Assembly: GCA_025055765.1 (NCBI GenBank) | Contig: JANWWS010000028.1 | Span: forward strand, 1 to 57,215 | Direction: 5' to 3' | Source of the DNA: Leptospiraceae bacterium | GTDB lineage: Bacteria; Spirochaetota; Leptospiria; Turneriellales; Turneriellaceae | Length of the DNA: 57,215 bases | Shown: positions 8,167-16,989 of the stretch, in pieces | Numbering within the stretch: position 1 is the first letter of the stretch | Layout: every line of letters starts with the position of its first letter | Notes under the pieces: generated by a model | Told to the model about the DNA's origin: nothing | Database searches by the model: none | The model's input: the letters and a program-made list of their open reading frames with translations, nothing else | Translations under genes and position numbers: made by a program

Positions 8167-10956
8167 ATGGCTGAAGCAACTGAAGCTCTTTCTTCCCCAA
8201 CTCAGGCCGAACAAAGCATAGAACAGCGCATCCAAACTCAATTTAACGAAGAAAAGTGGACACGCATTAGTGCTAAGGATGTCAGTATCTCCCGCTTTAA
8301 GATTCTAGACGGTCTTATTGAAGAAGCTCAAAAACAAAATAAGCTTGAATACCTAAGGCAGGTTTCGATCGAGCATTTGCAAGAATATGAGCCTTCGGTG
8401 TCCGCACGTTATTTTTTGGGTATGGTAGCTTTGCTCCAAAACAATCCTGATGAAGGTATTTATCTCAAGCAACTATTAGATCAATTTCAAGATCATGCAA
8501 AATGGGCGGTAGTGGATGTACTAACCGAAAAAATGCTCTCTTACACCGACAACCGTACTATTTTAAGAGCCCGCGCTACTGCCTTAGAAAAATTAGGCAA
8601 AACAAAAGAAGCCATACCTGTTTTAGAAAAGCTAGCCCGAAGTGACCGCAAAAATCCCGACATTGCCTTGAAACTTGCCGATGCTATCATTAATGACGAC
8701 ATAGAAAAAGGCATAACCTTTTATAAACAAGCTGCCGAAGCTTATGCGAAAAGTTTGCAATTAGATAAACTTAAGGTAGTTTGGGGAAAACTCATTGATC
8801 TTGTTCCTGACGACTTTGCTTTTTACAAAAGAATTGAGCGAATTCTGGCAAGCCAAAGGGTAAAGGAAAGTATTGCTGAATTATACCAGTCTTTAGCCAT
8901 GTATTATATTAAAAAAGACGATTTAGATCGTATTATCGAATTAAGTAAGAAAATCTTAGAGTATAACCCAAACTTTGTGCGCTTTAAAAACGAACTTATC
9001 CGTGCCTATCGTGAAAAGTACAAAAACCACTCCTTAATTAATGAGTTTTTGGAAATGAGTGGTTTACTTAAAGGTAGTCGCAACATCCTAAATGCAATCC
9101 AAAATTTTGAGACCTACATGGTATTTGACAAAGGTAATTATGTCTTTCATCGCAACTGGGGTGTTGGCAAAATAGTGGATATTAGTCCAGGACAAATGGT
9201 TATTGATTTTAAAGACAAGCCAGCCCACTCGATGCAGTTGCAAATGGCCCTGCGTTCGCTTAAGCCCCTAAAGGAAAATCATTTTTGGGTTTTGCAGTAT
9301 GAGAAACCGCAGCAATTGCAGGAACTTTTTGAAAAAGATTTGCCCGCTTTTTTTCGCATCTTACTCTCCTCCTTTGGCAACCGTATGTCTCTTTCTGATA
9401 TAAAGGCGGAGCTCTCACGCCAATTTGTGCCTCAAGATCAATGGTCAAAGTGGTGGGCCAAGGTGCGTCAAGAAATTTTACAAGACCCCCATATTGGCCT
9501 CTCAACACAAAAAAAGGATGAACTGGAATTGCGCGAAACACCAGTGACGAATGCGGATGTTATTTTGGAGCGTTTTCATGCAGCTCAGAACTTTGATGAT
9601 AAGAGTGAGATATTGCTCGAAGCCTTAAAAGATAAAGACCTGGGCGTGGGGGATGATACCATAGATCTTATGGCGGTCTTTTTCGTGGATTCTCTAAAGT
9701 CCTTCGATTTCTCAGTAAAGATTCGTTCTCTCTTATTATTAGACATGATAGTCGAGCAAACAGGAGAAGAAGCTTCGGATACTAGTGATGCCAGAGGTGA
9801 CATCATACAAGAGTTAAGAGGCATGAGTGTCCAGCAGCTTGCCGAACTTGGTTCCTCTATTTCAAACCCAGAGCTTAAGAAAAACTTTGCTCGTTTTGTG
9901 AAACAAAACCACCCCGAGTGGAAAAAGGTGTTTTTAGAAATGCTATTCGAGAGACCGGTTAAAATCCACCGACATCTTTTTGCTGATTTGCAAAATGCGG
10001 CAGCTCATGATGAGTTACGCGAATTTTTTCAAAGATTACGCAAAGATGCAAAGGAGCATGCCGAGGTGTTTTTGTGGATTACCCGTCAACTGCTCACTAC
10101 CCAGTTGTCCCTAGAAGCAGAGGTTATCAAAGAGCACATTTTGGCTTTTTTTAGATTACTAAGGCTCTTGCCTAAAATTGAGCCGAAAGGCACCAAACTA
10201 AAAAACCAGGCAAAGGAGATTCTCTTTTCCTTTCTTTCGCAAAGCAAGCTTGAATCTATTGGGAAGCTTATAGAGCGCTATGCTTTGGAGAGTCTGCGCA
10301 AAATTGCTTCCCTCTTTTCGGATGTTGGGTTCCTCTCGGATATAGAAAAAGTTCAGTTTATGAACTTCTTGCGGGAATTAAGCCCACGAGCTTTTGATGA
10401 GGAACTAGAAGAGAAAGTAGGAGAAGAAGTAGTTAGTTTGGCAAGTAGGGCCGAGAAGTCAGGAAGAACTTTGGCCACAGCTGCTGCTGTGGAAAGATTG
10501 CGCAAGGAATTGGAGCACATTCTCACAGTAGAAATCCCCAAAAACTCAGAAGATATAGGGCTTGCTCAAGAAAAGGGAGATCTGCGGGAAAATGCCGAGT
10601 ATAAGGCAGCTCTGGAGCAGCAAGCCATCTTGCAGGCTACTGTGGCTAAGCTAGAGAATGATTTAAAAAATATCGATCTTTTGCAGAGAGATAAGGTAAG
10701 TACGGACAAGGTAGATGTTGGTACGAAAGTGAGATTACGTGATGTGGAAAGTGGTGATATATTCACATATGTCGTGCTCGATCAATGGGATGCCGATGTT
10801 GACCGTGGCATTATATCTTACAAATCACCGCTAGGTCGGGCTTTACTAGAAAAAAAGCGAGGAGATATTGCGCATTTCCAGGTGGGGGAAAAGCTTCAAA
10901 AATTAGAGATTTTATCTATTGAACATGCGTTGGATGAACAAGGTAACTTGGCTTAG
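8167..10956 (+). CDS. greA: Giant GreA: transcript cleavage factor with long helical-repeat N-terminus
   Basis: The last 150 or so residues are a full GreA: a coiled coil with the acidic tip motif GDLRENAEYKAA (804-815; D805 and E808 are the residues that coordinate Mg in the RNA polymerase channel), then the C-terminal FKBP-like domain. GreA rescues backtracked RNA polymerase by stimulating RNA cleavage. The remaining 770 residues are unusual against the roughly 160-residue bacterial norm: TPR-like helical repeats (about 40-300), a small beta domain around FHRNWGVGKIVDISPG (about 330-345), and more helices. Similar long GreA proteins occur in Treponema, so this is a spirochaete form. GAGAGG precedes the ATG at 8167. 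The next gene begins inside its 3' end. Confidence 0.93.
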   Translation: MAEATEALSSPTQAEQSIEQRIQTQFNEEKWTRISAKDVSISRFKILDGLIEEAQKQNKLEYLRQVSIEHLQEYEPSVSARYFLGMVALLQNNPDEGIYLKQLLDQFQDHAKWAVVDVLTEKMLSYTDNRTILRARATALEKLGKTKEAIPVLEKLARSDRKNPDIALKLADAIINDDIEKGITFYKQAAEAYAKSLQLDKLKVVWGKLIDLVPDDFAFYKRIERILASQRVKESIAELYQSLAMYYIKKDDLDRIIELSKKILEYNPNFVRFKNELIRAYREKYKNHSLINEFLEMSGLLKGSRNILNAIQNFETYMVFDKGNYVFHRNWGVGKIVDISPGQMVIDFKDKPAHSMQLQMALRSLKPLKENHFWVLQYEKPQQLQELFEKDLPAFFRILLSSFGNRMSLSDIKAELSRQFVPQDQWSKWWAKVRQEILQDPHIGLSTQKKDELELRETPVTNADVILERFHAAQNFDDKSEILLEALKDKDLGVGDDTIDLMAVFFVDSLKSFDFSVKIRSLLLLDMIVEQTGEEASDTSDARGDIIQELRGMSVQQLAELGSSISNPELKKNFARFVKQNHPEWKKVFLEMLFERPVKIHRHLFADLQNAAAHDELREFFQRLRKDAKEHAEVFLWITRQLLTTQLSLEAEVIKEHILAFFRLLRLLPKIEPKGTKLKNQAKEILFSFLSQSKLESIGKLIERYALESLRKIASLFSDVGFLSDIEKVQFMNFLRELSPRAFDEELEEKVGEEVVSLASRAEKSGRTLATAAAVERLRKELEHILTVEIPKNSEDIGLAQEKGDLRENAEYKAALEQQAILQATVAKLENDLKNIDLLQRDKVSTDKVDVGTKVRLRDVESGDIFTYVVLDQWDADVDRGIISYKSPLGRALLEKKRGDIAHFQVGEKLQKLEILSIEHALDEQGNLA

Positions 10957-11740
10957 AACTTTTATATTCGTTTATCCTTTTTTTGAGGCTCGCTTGTGGG
11001 CTCAGGCAGGTATCGATAAACCAAAACGGCAGGAGTTATCTGCCTTTGAGATTATGGAAAGGGTTTATGACCAACTTCGCTATCTAGAAGGTGTAAATAA
11101 AATTCAACTTACCATAACAACGAAAAAAGGTAGTTCTGTCATTTACAAGGGTATCTTGTATGTGAAAGGCGATGCGGCTCTTTATCATTTTGACTCTCTT
11201 AGCCGAGGAAGAGTGTTAAAAGTCCTACTTAATAATCAAGGGGCAAACATATATGCCTATAGCATTCACGAAAAAAAACTCTTTCATAAGAAAGCCTTAG
11301 ATCGTTTTGAGCCTGTCCTCGATTCCGGTTTTTTTTATATTGATTTGGCAAATTCCCCGTTTTTGGAGTATTACACCCCCAAAATAAGTGGAACAGAAAA
11401 GAGAGTGGGGGGTAGAGATTGGGTGAAAGTAGAGAACATCCCCCTGGATCCGGGAAATTACAGTAGGCTTGTTGTTTTGGTTGATCCCTTTGAAGACTAC
11501 ACGTTGCGCCGCATTGATTATTTTGACACAGCTGGGGTGCTCATGAAGAGCCTAGAGGTACAATGGCAGTCCTTACCTATAAAAGAAGCAGACGGCCGTC
11601 AACTAGTAGTGCAGCGTCTAGCCCGTTGGGATATGATGGACATGACTCGAGGAAGTGTCAGTACTTTGGAATTTTTTTCCAACGATAAATCAGCTAGGCT
11701 TGATAGTTCTCTGTTTCGGCGAGAAAACTTGGAAAAGTGA
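10925..11740 (+). CDS. LolA-like outer-membrane lipoprotein-sorting protein
   Basis: This secreted protein of about 271 residues resembles the LolA-like family annotated as outer-membrane lipoprotein-sorting proteins. The late segment WDMMDMTRGSVSTLEF followed by ARLDSSLFRRENLEK is the family's typical C-terminal pattern, and the body is a series of beta strands as in the LolA half-barrel. The N-terminus (MRWMNKVTWLRTFIFVYPFF to WAQA) acts as a signal peptide. The start is uncertain: TTG 10919, ATG 10925 or ATG 10934 are all in frame within the end of greA, with no clear ribosome-binding site, so translation is probably coupled. It may carry lipids or lipoproteins across the periplasm. Confidence 0.72.
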   Translation: MRWMNKVTWLRTFIFVYPFFEARLWAQAGIDKPKRQELSAFEIMERVYDQLRYLEGVNKIQLTITTKKGSSVIYKGILYVKGDAALYHFDSLSRGRVLKVLLNNQGANIYAYSIHEKKLFHKKALDRFEPVLDSGFFYIDLANSPFLEYYTPKISGTEKRVGGRDWVKVENIPLDPGNYSRLVVLVDPFEDYTLRRIDYFDTAGVLMKSLEVQWQSLPIKEADGRQLVVQRLARWDMMDMTRGSVSTLEFFSNDKSARLDSSLFRRENLEK

Positions 11741-12462
11741 GAAGCGAGGAAGAAATCCTCCTCGTTTATTGCCGCCAGAGATGGCAATATGTGGTTGTTT
11801 CACAAGCTGAATTTGAAAGTATAGCTCGTGGCGGGGAATTTCCGGCGCGCCACCTTCACCATCTGCGTAAGGCACGCCGTCTGCGTGGGGATCTTTCTTT
11901 GCTTTTAAGCAATGGTGAAGGCGAGCTCGCCGAGGCCACTTTATTGGCCCATGCACGAGAGGCCAACATTTTGCGCCGTGAAAAAATAAGTCCTAGGGCT
12001 TCGAAAGTAAGCCTTTACCAAGCCGTGATACATCCCTCCAAACTGGAGATTTTGGTGGCTAAGGCTACGGAGTTGGGAGTAGATGAAATCTGTCTTTATT
12101 GGGCGGATTTTTCCCAAAAATATAGCCTCAAAAAACCGAGACTTGAGGCCATTGTGGAAAACGCCCAAATGCAAGCTTGGAACTTATTTCGTCCACGTCT
12201 TACTATATTAGATGCTAAATTAAAAGATATATCTTTTCCCCAAGCAGCCACGGTATTTTATGGAGATTGGGAAAAATCGGAGGTTTTCGTTCCCCCAAAT
12301 TCCTGGGCTATTTTTGTAAATGGCCCTGAGGGAGGCTTCTCTCGTACAGAACTTGCCCACTTAAAAAAAAGTGGTCGGCCATTAAATTTGTCGAAACACG
12401 TTTTGCGCTCCGAGACAGCGGCGATCTGCGCTGTTTATGCCTTAAAGGCATTGACACCCTGA
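11737..12462 (+). CDS. rsmE: 16S rRNA (uracil-1498-N3)-methyltransferase RsmE
   Basis: This 241-residue SPOUT-class methyltransferase makes m3U1498 in 16S rRNA. The N-terminal PUA-like domain includes RHLHHLRKARRLRGD (about 38-52). The C-terminal SPOUT knot carries VNGPEGGFS, which binds S-adenosylmethionine, and the closing LRSETAAICAVYAL motif. Length is as usual for RsmE. The start is GTG at 11737, overlapping the preceding stop (GTGA). It is an internal gene of the long plus-strand run. Confidence 0.95.
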   Translation: MRSEEEILLVYCRQRWQYVVVSQAEFESIARGGEFPARHLHHLRKARRLRGDLSLLLSNGEGELAEATLLAHAREANILRREKISPRASKVSLYQAVIHPSKLEILVAKATELGVDEICLYWADFSQKYSLKKPRLEAIVENAQMQAWNLFRPRLTILDAKLKDISFPQAATVFYGDWEKSEVFVPPNSWAIFVNGPEGGFSRTELAHLKKSGRPLNLSKHVLRSETAAICAVYALKALTP

Positions 12463-12485
12463 CTCTTAACTCAGTTTACAGAAAT

Positions 12486-12686
12486 ATGGTAGTAAACGGG
12501 CAATCGCTGTCGCTACAAGTGCTGCCTGAAGCAACTTTGGTCTCTCTTTTAGAGTACTTTCGTCTCTCTCCTCAGCGTGTGGCGGTAGAAATTAATGGGG
12601 AAATATTGCCTCGCGAAGAGTTTTTTAAGCGCAAATTACAAGAAGAAGATAACATTGAGATCATACACTTTGCGGGAGGAGGTTAG
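12486..12686 (+). CDS. thiS: ThiS-like sulfur-carrier protein
   Basis: This 66-residue ubiquitin-like protein has the ThiS/MoaD features: a short beta-grasp core, the VAVEINGEILPREEF segment typical of ThiS, and a C-terminal GGG whose last glycine is adenylated and thiocarboxylated in the family. ThiS supplies sulfur for the thiazole of thiamin. No other thiamin gene (thiF, thiG, thiH, thiC, thiE) is near. It lies between rsmE and a membrane gene whose GTG overlaps its stop by one base. It may work in thiamin synthesis at a distance or in another sulfur transfer. Confidence 0.88.
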   Translation: MVVNGQSLSLQVLPEATLVSLLEYFRLSPQRVAVEINGEILPREEFFKRKLQEEDNIEIIHFAGGG

Positions 12687-13249
12687 TGGAGCTTTCTCTC
12701 GATTTTTTAGGGGAGCTTGCCTACACCTTGCCGGCGGCTTTATTGATTTATTTGCTAAGAGAAGCTGTAAAAAACCGCGCCCTAGCTTTATCTGAGGGAA
12801 AAGAAGAAGAAAATCCTTTTATAAGTTTAGACCTAACTGCCTTGGCTGCCGCTGTCTTTACTCAGGTGGGTTGGGGCTCTTTTCTGCGTTATCGACAAAA
12901 ACACAACTTTTTAAGTTATGGGGTAGCCCAGTTGTCGTTTCTCGTGGTAATTTTGCTTGTGGTAGTTTATGCGCGACTGAAGGGAATTAGCCCAGAGAGC
13001 TTCACATCCTTTTTTTTGCAGACACTTATATCTATGGCATGGGCTGGCTTTGTTTGTAATCTCGTTCCTATACCCCCATTTGACGCTGCATATTTTTATC
13101 TGCAGCCCTTGCTCGAGCTACGGGGCTTTGCCACCTTCATGCAAATCTACAAGGCCTTTTTTAGCCTTCTGGTGATAGTGCTGTACCCCCAGCAGCATCT
13201 CTACAGATTTTTGGAAGGACGCTTCTTTTGGAGTTGGGCAGGTCTATAG
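12686..13249 (+). CDS. Site-2-protease-like membrane protein lacking the HExxH motif
   Basis: This 187-residue polytopic membrane protein has about four or five hydrophobic segments. Its layout resembles the short M50 (site-2 protease) proteins: a helix where HExxH should be, an NP turn, a GWG segment, and a late CNLVPIPPFDA (124-134) matching the NxxPxPxxDG metal-binding motif. The first motif reads REAVK (25-29), so both zinc-ligand histidines are gone while the aspartate D133 remains. I infer a catalytically dead relative of S2P. The start is GTG at 12686, overlapping the thiS stop; trpS follows after 4 bases. The family assignment rests on motif layout only. Confidence 0.55.
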   Translation: MELSLDFLGELAYTLPAALLIYLLREAVKNRALALSEGKEEENPFISLDLTALAAAVFTQVGWGSFLRYRQKHNFLSYGVAQLSFLVVILLVVVYARLKGISPESFTSFFLQTLISMAWAGFVCNLVPIPPFDAAYFYLQPLLELRGFATFMQIYKAFFSLLVIVLYPQQHLYRFLEGRFFWSWAGL

Positions 13250-13253
13250 TATC

Positions 13254-14258
13254 ATGAAAAAAGAGAGGGTTTTAAGTGGCATGCAGCCAACGGGGCGGCT
13301 ACATTTGGGGCATTATCTTGGTGTTCTTATGAACTACGTGAAACTGCAGGAGGAATATGAATGCTATTTCATGGTGGCCAACCTGCATTCTCTTACGGTT
13401 TTTTATCCCAACTACCGAAAAGCTCATAGCTTTATAGCCCCTCTCGTAAGTGATTGGTTAGCAGCGGGGATAGATCCAGAAAAATCGGTCATTTTTGTAC
13501 AAAGTGACATCCCGGAGCATGCCGAGCTCTCTTTAATCCTTTCTATGTACACTCCGGTGTCATGGCTTTTACGTAATCCTACTTACAAGGAAAAACAGGA
13601 AAACCTAGACAAGGATATAGACTCTCACGGGTTTTTAGGTTATCCTGTCTTACAGGCGGCCGATATCTTACTTTACGAAGCAAAGCTAGTACCTATTGGA
13701 GAAGACCAGCTTCCCCATCTGGAATTAACTCGTGAAATTGTGCGCCGTTTTAACCATTACCAACAACAAGAGATTTTCGACTTGCCCAAGCCACTTCTTT
13801 CTTCTTTCCCCAAAGTATTAGGTACAGATGGGCGAAAGATGAGTAAGTCTTATGGCAATACTCTAGATTTAGCAGAAAGTGAAGAGAGTTTTGAAAAAAA
13901 ACTTATGCAAATGAAAACAGACACCGCCCGTGTGCGCCGCCAAGATCCAGGAAATCCAGAAAATTGTCCGGTCTTTACATATTATGACCATTTTGGTCAA
14001 AAAGATAAAAATGAGATAGCAAAAGCTTGCCGCACAGCCTCTATTGGCTGTCGAGATTGTAAGGCCAACTTGTTTAGTTATATGAAAGAGGAACTCCGTC
14101 CTTTTCGGGAAATGCGTCAAAAAGCCGAGAAAGATCCTAGCTTTATTGAAAACATCTTGCACAAGGGCGCCATGAAGGCAAAAGAGAGAGCGCAAAAAAC
14201 CATGATAAAGGTAAAGGAAGCTCTAGGGCTAAATAGTCGCTATACCTTTCCTGCCTAG
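13254..14258 (+). CDS. trpS: Tryptophanyl-tRNA synthetase
   Basis: This class I synthetase of 334 residues charges tRNA-Trp. It begins with the typical LSGMQPTGRLHLGHYLG block holding the HIGH equivalent (HLGH) and has a clean KMSKS loop (GRKMSKSYGN). The middle contains the conserved YPVLQAADILLYEA and GEDQLPHLELTREI segments. Length and motifs match bacterial TrpRS. It starts 4 bases after the S2P-like gene and ends 2 bases before scpA, within one transcription unit. Confidence 0.97.
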   Translation: MKKERVLSGMQPTGRLHLGHYLGVLMNYVKLQEEYECYFMVANLHSLTVFYPNYRKAHSFIAPLVSDWLAAGIDPEKSVIFVQSDIPEHAELSLILSMYTPVSWLLRNPTYKEKQENLDKDIDSHGFLGYPVLQAADILLYEAKLVPIGEDQLPHLELTREIVRRFNHYQQQEIFDLPKPLLSSFPKVLGTDGRKMSKSYGNTLDLAESEESFEKKLMQMKTDTARVRRQDPGNPENCPVFTYYDHFGQKDKNEIAKACRTASIGCRDCKANLFSYMKEELRPFREMRQKAEKDPSFIENILHKGAMKAKERAQKTMIKVKEALGLNSRYTFPA

Positions 14259-14260
14259 CT

Positions 14261-15001
14261 ATGGTAGCTTCAGCAACAAGCTTTGAGGTAGTGTTTACCA
14301 CAAGGCGGGGTGAATCGAAGAGTGGCCCCTTAGCTGTCCTGTGGAAACTTATTGAAAGTTATGAGGTAGACATCTTTTCGGTATCTCTTTCACGCATTAC
14401 AGAGGATTTTTTGCACTATATGATGACCAAACCTATCCCTCTCGAAGAAGAAAGTGATTTTGCCATCATGGCAACAAGACTTATTTATTACAAATCCAAA
14501 ATGCTTTTACCTACGGCTGTCTTTGAGGCAAAGGAGGAGCCACAAGATATATTGCCGCTGGAACTCGTGGAGCAACTGTTGGAGTATAAGCGTTATCAGC
14601 AGGCTGCAGAGCTCTTGCGCGAACTTGAGGCAAAAACCAACTTGTCATTAAAAAGGCCCCCCGTGTGGGAGCTTTATGAGCAAGAGATAAGTTATTTGCA
14701 TGTGGACTTGCTGTCGTTTCTTAAGGCATTTCGCCAATTTCTAGAGCGTAGAGAGCAAAAAGAAATTTTGGAGGTTGTTGAAGAAGAGGTGAGTGTGGAG
14801 GATATGATTCTTTTTCTCAGGGAAAAATTAGCCAGAGAAAGTGTATTGTCTTTTTTTGAAACTTGTCTTACACTTTCTTTTGTTAGAGCTCTCTTACTAT
14901 TTTTAGCTCTTCTAGAGCTTGTGCGCCTAGGAGAAATTAAGGTCTACCAAAAAGAACCCTTTCATGATATTGAAATTAGTGCTTATGGTAGAGGTGAGTA
15001 A
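14261..15001 (+). CDS. scpA: Segregation and condensation protein A
   Basis: This 246-residue kleisin bridges the SMC heads in the Smc-ScpAB condensin complex. The N-terminal GPLAVLWKLIESYEVDIFSVSLSRITEDFL (given here as the region about 22-51) is the ScpA hallmark, with LIYYKSKMLLP next, an acidic linker, and a winged-helix C-terminus ending LLELVRLGEIKVYQ. The start is an ATG two bases after trpS, and scpB begins inside its 3' end. Chromosome segregation genes thus occur twice in the window (parAB, scpAB). Assignment from sequence and pairing is secure. Confidence 0.94.
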   Translation: MVASATSFEVVFTTRRGESKSGPLAVLWKLIESYEVDIFSVSLSRITEDFLHYMMTKPIPLEEESDFAIMATRLIYYKSKMLLPTAVFEAKEEPQDILPLELVEQLLEYKRYQQAAELLRELEAKTNLSLKRPPVWELYEQEISYLHVDLLSFLKAFRQFLERREQKEILEVVEEEVSVEDMILFLREKLARESVLSFFETCLTLSFVRALLLFLALLELVRLGEIKVYQKEPFHDIEISAYGRGE

Positions 15002-15524
15002 ACTTAAAGCTAGTGTTGAAGCCCTCCTTTTTATCTCGGGGGATGGACTTACGGTTGAGGAACTTGCATCGGGTCTGCAAGAGGACCCTGCACAAATTCA
15101 AATTATTCTTGATTCCTTGGCTGACGAGTATCACGAGCGAGAAGGGGGTATTGTTTTGGAGGAGGTGGCTGGGAGATACCAATTTCGTACACGAAGTGAG
15201 CTTTTTTCAACGATACAAGCTTTTCTTCGGGAGAAAAAAAAGGAAACTCTGTCTAAGAGTGTGCTTGAAACCCTGGCCATTATTACCTACAAACAGCCTA
15301 TTACCCTGGCAGAAATTGAGGAATTAAGAGGGGTGAATTCTCGGGCCCAGGTGGCAACTTTACTTGCAAAAAAGCTCATTAGGCAAGCTGGTCAAAAAGA
15401 AGCCCCTGGAAGGCCAACCCTCTATGTCACCACCAAGGAATTCTTGGAGTACTTTGGCTTAAATAGCTTAGAAGAGTTGCCCCCTCCCAAGGATATAAAG
15501 GAGTTAAATTTTGAGGAGCTATGA
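14985..15524 (+). CDS. scpB: Segregation and condensation protein B
   Basis: ScpB forms the dimeric winged-helix partner of ScpA. The 179-residue product has the family core: KASVEALLFISGDGLTVEEL near the start, then SVLETLAIITYKQPIT and the second winged helix ending LIRQAGQKEAPGRPTLYVTT. The ATG at 14985 is preferred over an upstream ATG at 14964 because homologues begin a few residues before the LKASVEALLF block. It overlaps scpA by 17 bases and pheA by 4, so translation is coupled on both sides. Confidence 0.94.
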   Translation: MVEVSKLKASVEALLFISGDGLTVEELASGLQEDPAQIQIILDSLADEYHEREGGIVLEEVAGRYQFRTRSELFSTIQAFLREKKKETLSKSVLETLAIITYKQPITLAEIEELRGVNSRAQVATLLAKKLIRQAGQKEAPGRPTLYVTTKEFLEYFGLNSLEELPPPKDIKELNFEEL

Positions 15525-16603
15525 TGCTAGAGGAACTGCGTTCTCAAATTGATGAGATCGATGCGCAGATTGTAAAGCTCATTAACGAAAGGGCGAAGTT
15601 AGCTCATGAAATAGCGAAGGCAAAGGCCAAGGAAGGTTCCCCCCTGTATCGTCCTGAGCGAGAGATGCAAGTTTATGAAAAGGTTCGCCAGTTAAATACT
15701 GGCCATGTTGATGACGAAAGTTTATGTCATATTTACCGCGAAATTATGAGTGCTACTTTAAAGCTGGAAGGCTCTCCTACAGTAGCTTTTTTTGGCAGTT
15801 TGGGCAGCTTTAGTCATCAGGCTGCCGTTAAGAAATTTGGCCGTAGCTTAAACTACTTTCCGCAGAAAACAATTGAGGATGTCTTTGATGTGGTTTCAAG
15901 GCGCCATCATAGCTATGGAGTAGTGCCTGTTGAAAATTCAACAGAAGGTATGGTCAATGCTACTCTGGATAGCTTACTTAATTATGAGTTGCACATCTAC
16001 GCAGAGATTCGCTTAGCCATAAGGCATCACCTTTTCTCTTTTGCAAAGGATACTAGGGATATACTATACCTCCACACCCATGAGCAGGCCTATGCTCAGT
16101 GCCGACGTTTTTTGGCCAAGAATTTACCGCAGGCCGAATTTATCCCTGAGGCAAGTACAAGCGAGGCGGTGGAAAAATTAGCCCAAATGAAAGATCCAAG
16201 GAGAGCGGCCATAGGCTCTGAAATTGCGGGGGAGATATACCAGATACCTATGCTCTTGGCCAATATTGCTGATTTTGAGAAAAATTTTACAAGATTTTTT
16301 GTCATTGGCCATGACCAAAGCAGACCGTCAGGGCATGATAGAACACTAATATCCTTTGCCTTACCAAACGAGGCAGGCGCTCTTTTTCGGGTGCTTGGAC
16401 CCTTAGCTGAGCTTGGTGTAAACCTAACCAGCATTATGTCAAGGCCCATGAAAACCACCCTCTGGTCTTATATGTTTTATGCGGAGATGGATGGCCATTT
16501 TGGCGATGACAAAATCCAAAAGGCCTTGCGCAAGTTACCTGAAAGAACAGTATCCTTGCGTCTTTTGGGCTCCTATCCCATAGATACGACGGTGGATCTT
16601 TAA
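15521..16603 (+). CDS. pheA: Bifunctional chorismate mutase/prephenate dehydratase (P-protein)
   Basis: This 360-residue enzyme makes phenylpyruvate for phenylalanine synthesis. Residues 1-85 are an AroQ-type chorismate mutase (LRSQIDEIDAQIVKLINERA). Residues about 92-270 are the dehydratase, starting VAFFGSLGSFSHQAA and ending with the catalytic FTRFFVIG. Residues about 280-355 form an ACT domain beginning LPNEAGALFRVLGPLAELGVNLT. The feedback-control motif ESRP reads MSRP here, losing the glutamate. It overlaps scpB by 4 bases (ATGATG) and the convergent Hpt gene by 4. As last gene of the run it has no hairpin terminator. Confidence 0.95.
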   Translation: MMLEELRSQIDEIDAQIVKLINERAKLAHEIAKAKAKEGSPLYRPEREMQVYEKVRQLNTGHVDDESLCHIYREIMSATLKLEGSPTVAFFGSLGSFSHQAAVKKFGRSLNYFPQKTIEDVFDVVSRRHHSYGVVPVENSTEGMVNATLDSLLNYELHIYAEIRLAIRHHLFSFAKDTRDILYLHTHEQAYAQCRRFLAKNLPQAEFIPEASTSEAVEKLAQMKDPRRAAIGSEIAGEIYQIPMLLANIADFEKNFTRFFVIGHDQSRPSGHDRTLISFALPNEAGALFRVLGPLAELGVNLTSIMSRPMKTTLWSYMFYAEMDGHFGDDKIQKALRKLPERTVSLRLLGSYPIDTTVDL

Positions 16604-16899
16604 CCAGCAATGCGAACCCGGCTTAGATATTTCTCAAGCTCCCGTGTGGCGTCTTTTATTTTTTCTTTGTCTTGATTGTGGGCGGCTTCTTCTATGGCTT
16701 TGCCTAGCTGGCTGATGTCAACAAAGCCATAACTTGCACCCGAACCCTTCATGCGATGCCCAATGGTTTTAATCTCTTGCCAATCTTCCGCTTCTAGAGC
16801 CTTTTTTATAAGCTCAATGTCTTTGCGCCGGTTCTCTAGATAACCCGGTAAGAGGTCTTTGATGTCGGGATCTGCTTTAATGTAAATTTCATCCCCCAT
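16600..16899 (-). CDS. Stand-alone histidine phosphotransfer (Hpt) protein
   Basis: The 99-residue protein is one Hpt domain, a four-helix bundle relaying phosphate between response-regulator receivers. The phosphorylatable histidine is H48 in IGHRMKGSGASYGF, with the usual K51-G52-S53 after it. No histidine kinase or response regulator lies in the window, so its partners are elsewhere. It is monocistronic, divergent from the U32 peptidase gene (90 bases between starts) and convergent with pheA, overlapping 4 bases. Confidence 0.88.
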   Translation of the reverse strand: MGDEIYIKADPDIKDLLPGYLENRRKDIELIKKALEAEDWQEIKTIGHRMKGSGASYGFVDISQLGKAIEEAAHNQDKEKIKDATRELEKYLSRVRIAG

Positions 16900-16989
16900 A
16901 CCTTAGATTCATGAGGCCTCTGCCTTGGGCAAGTAAATTTTGAGAAAATTTTACCTTAACATGGCTCTTTTTGATATATTACCTATGTC

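Noticed and set aside
9260-9541. 93-codon minus-strand frame inside greA
   Set aside because: Antisense shadow of a well-supported coding frame, without motifs or ribosome-binding site.
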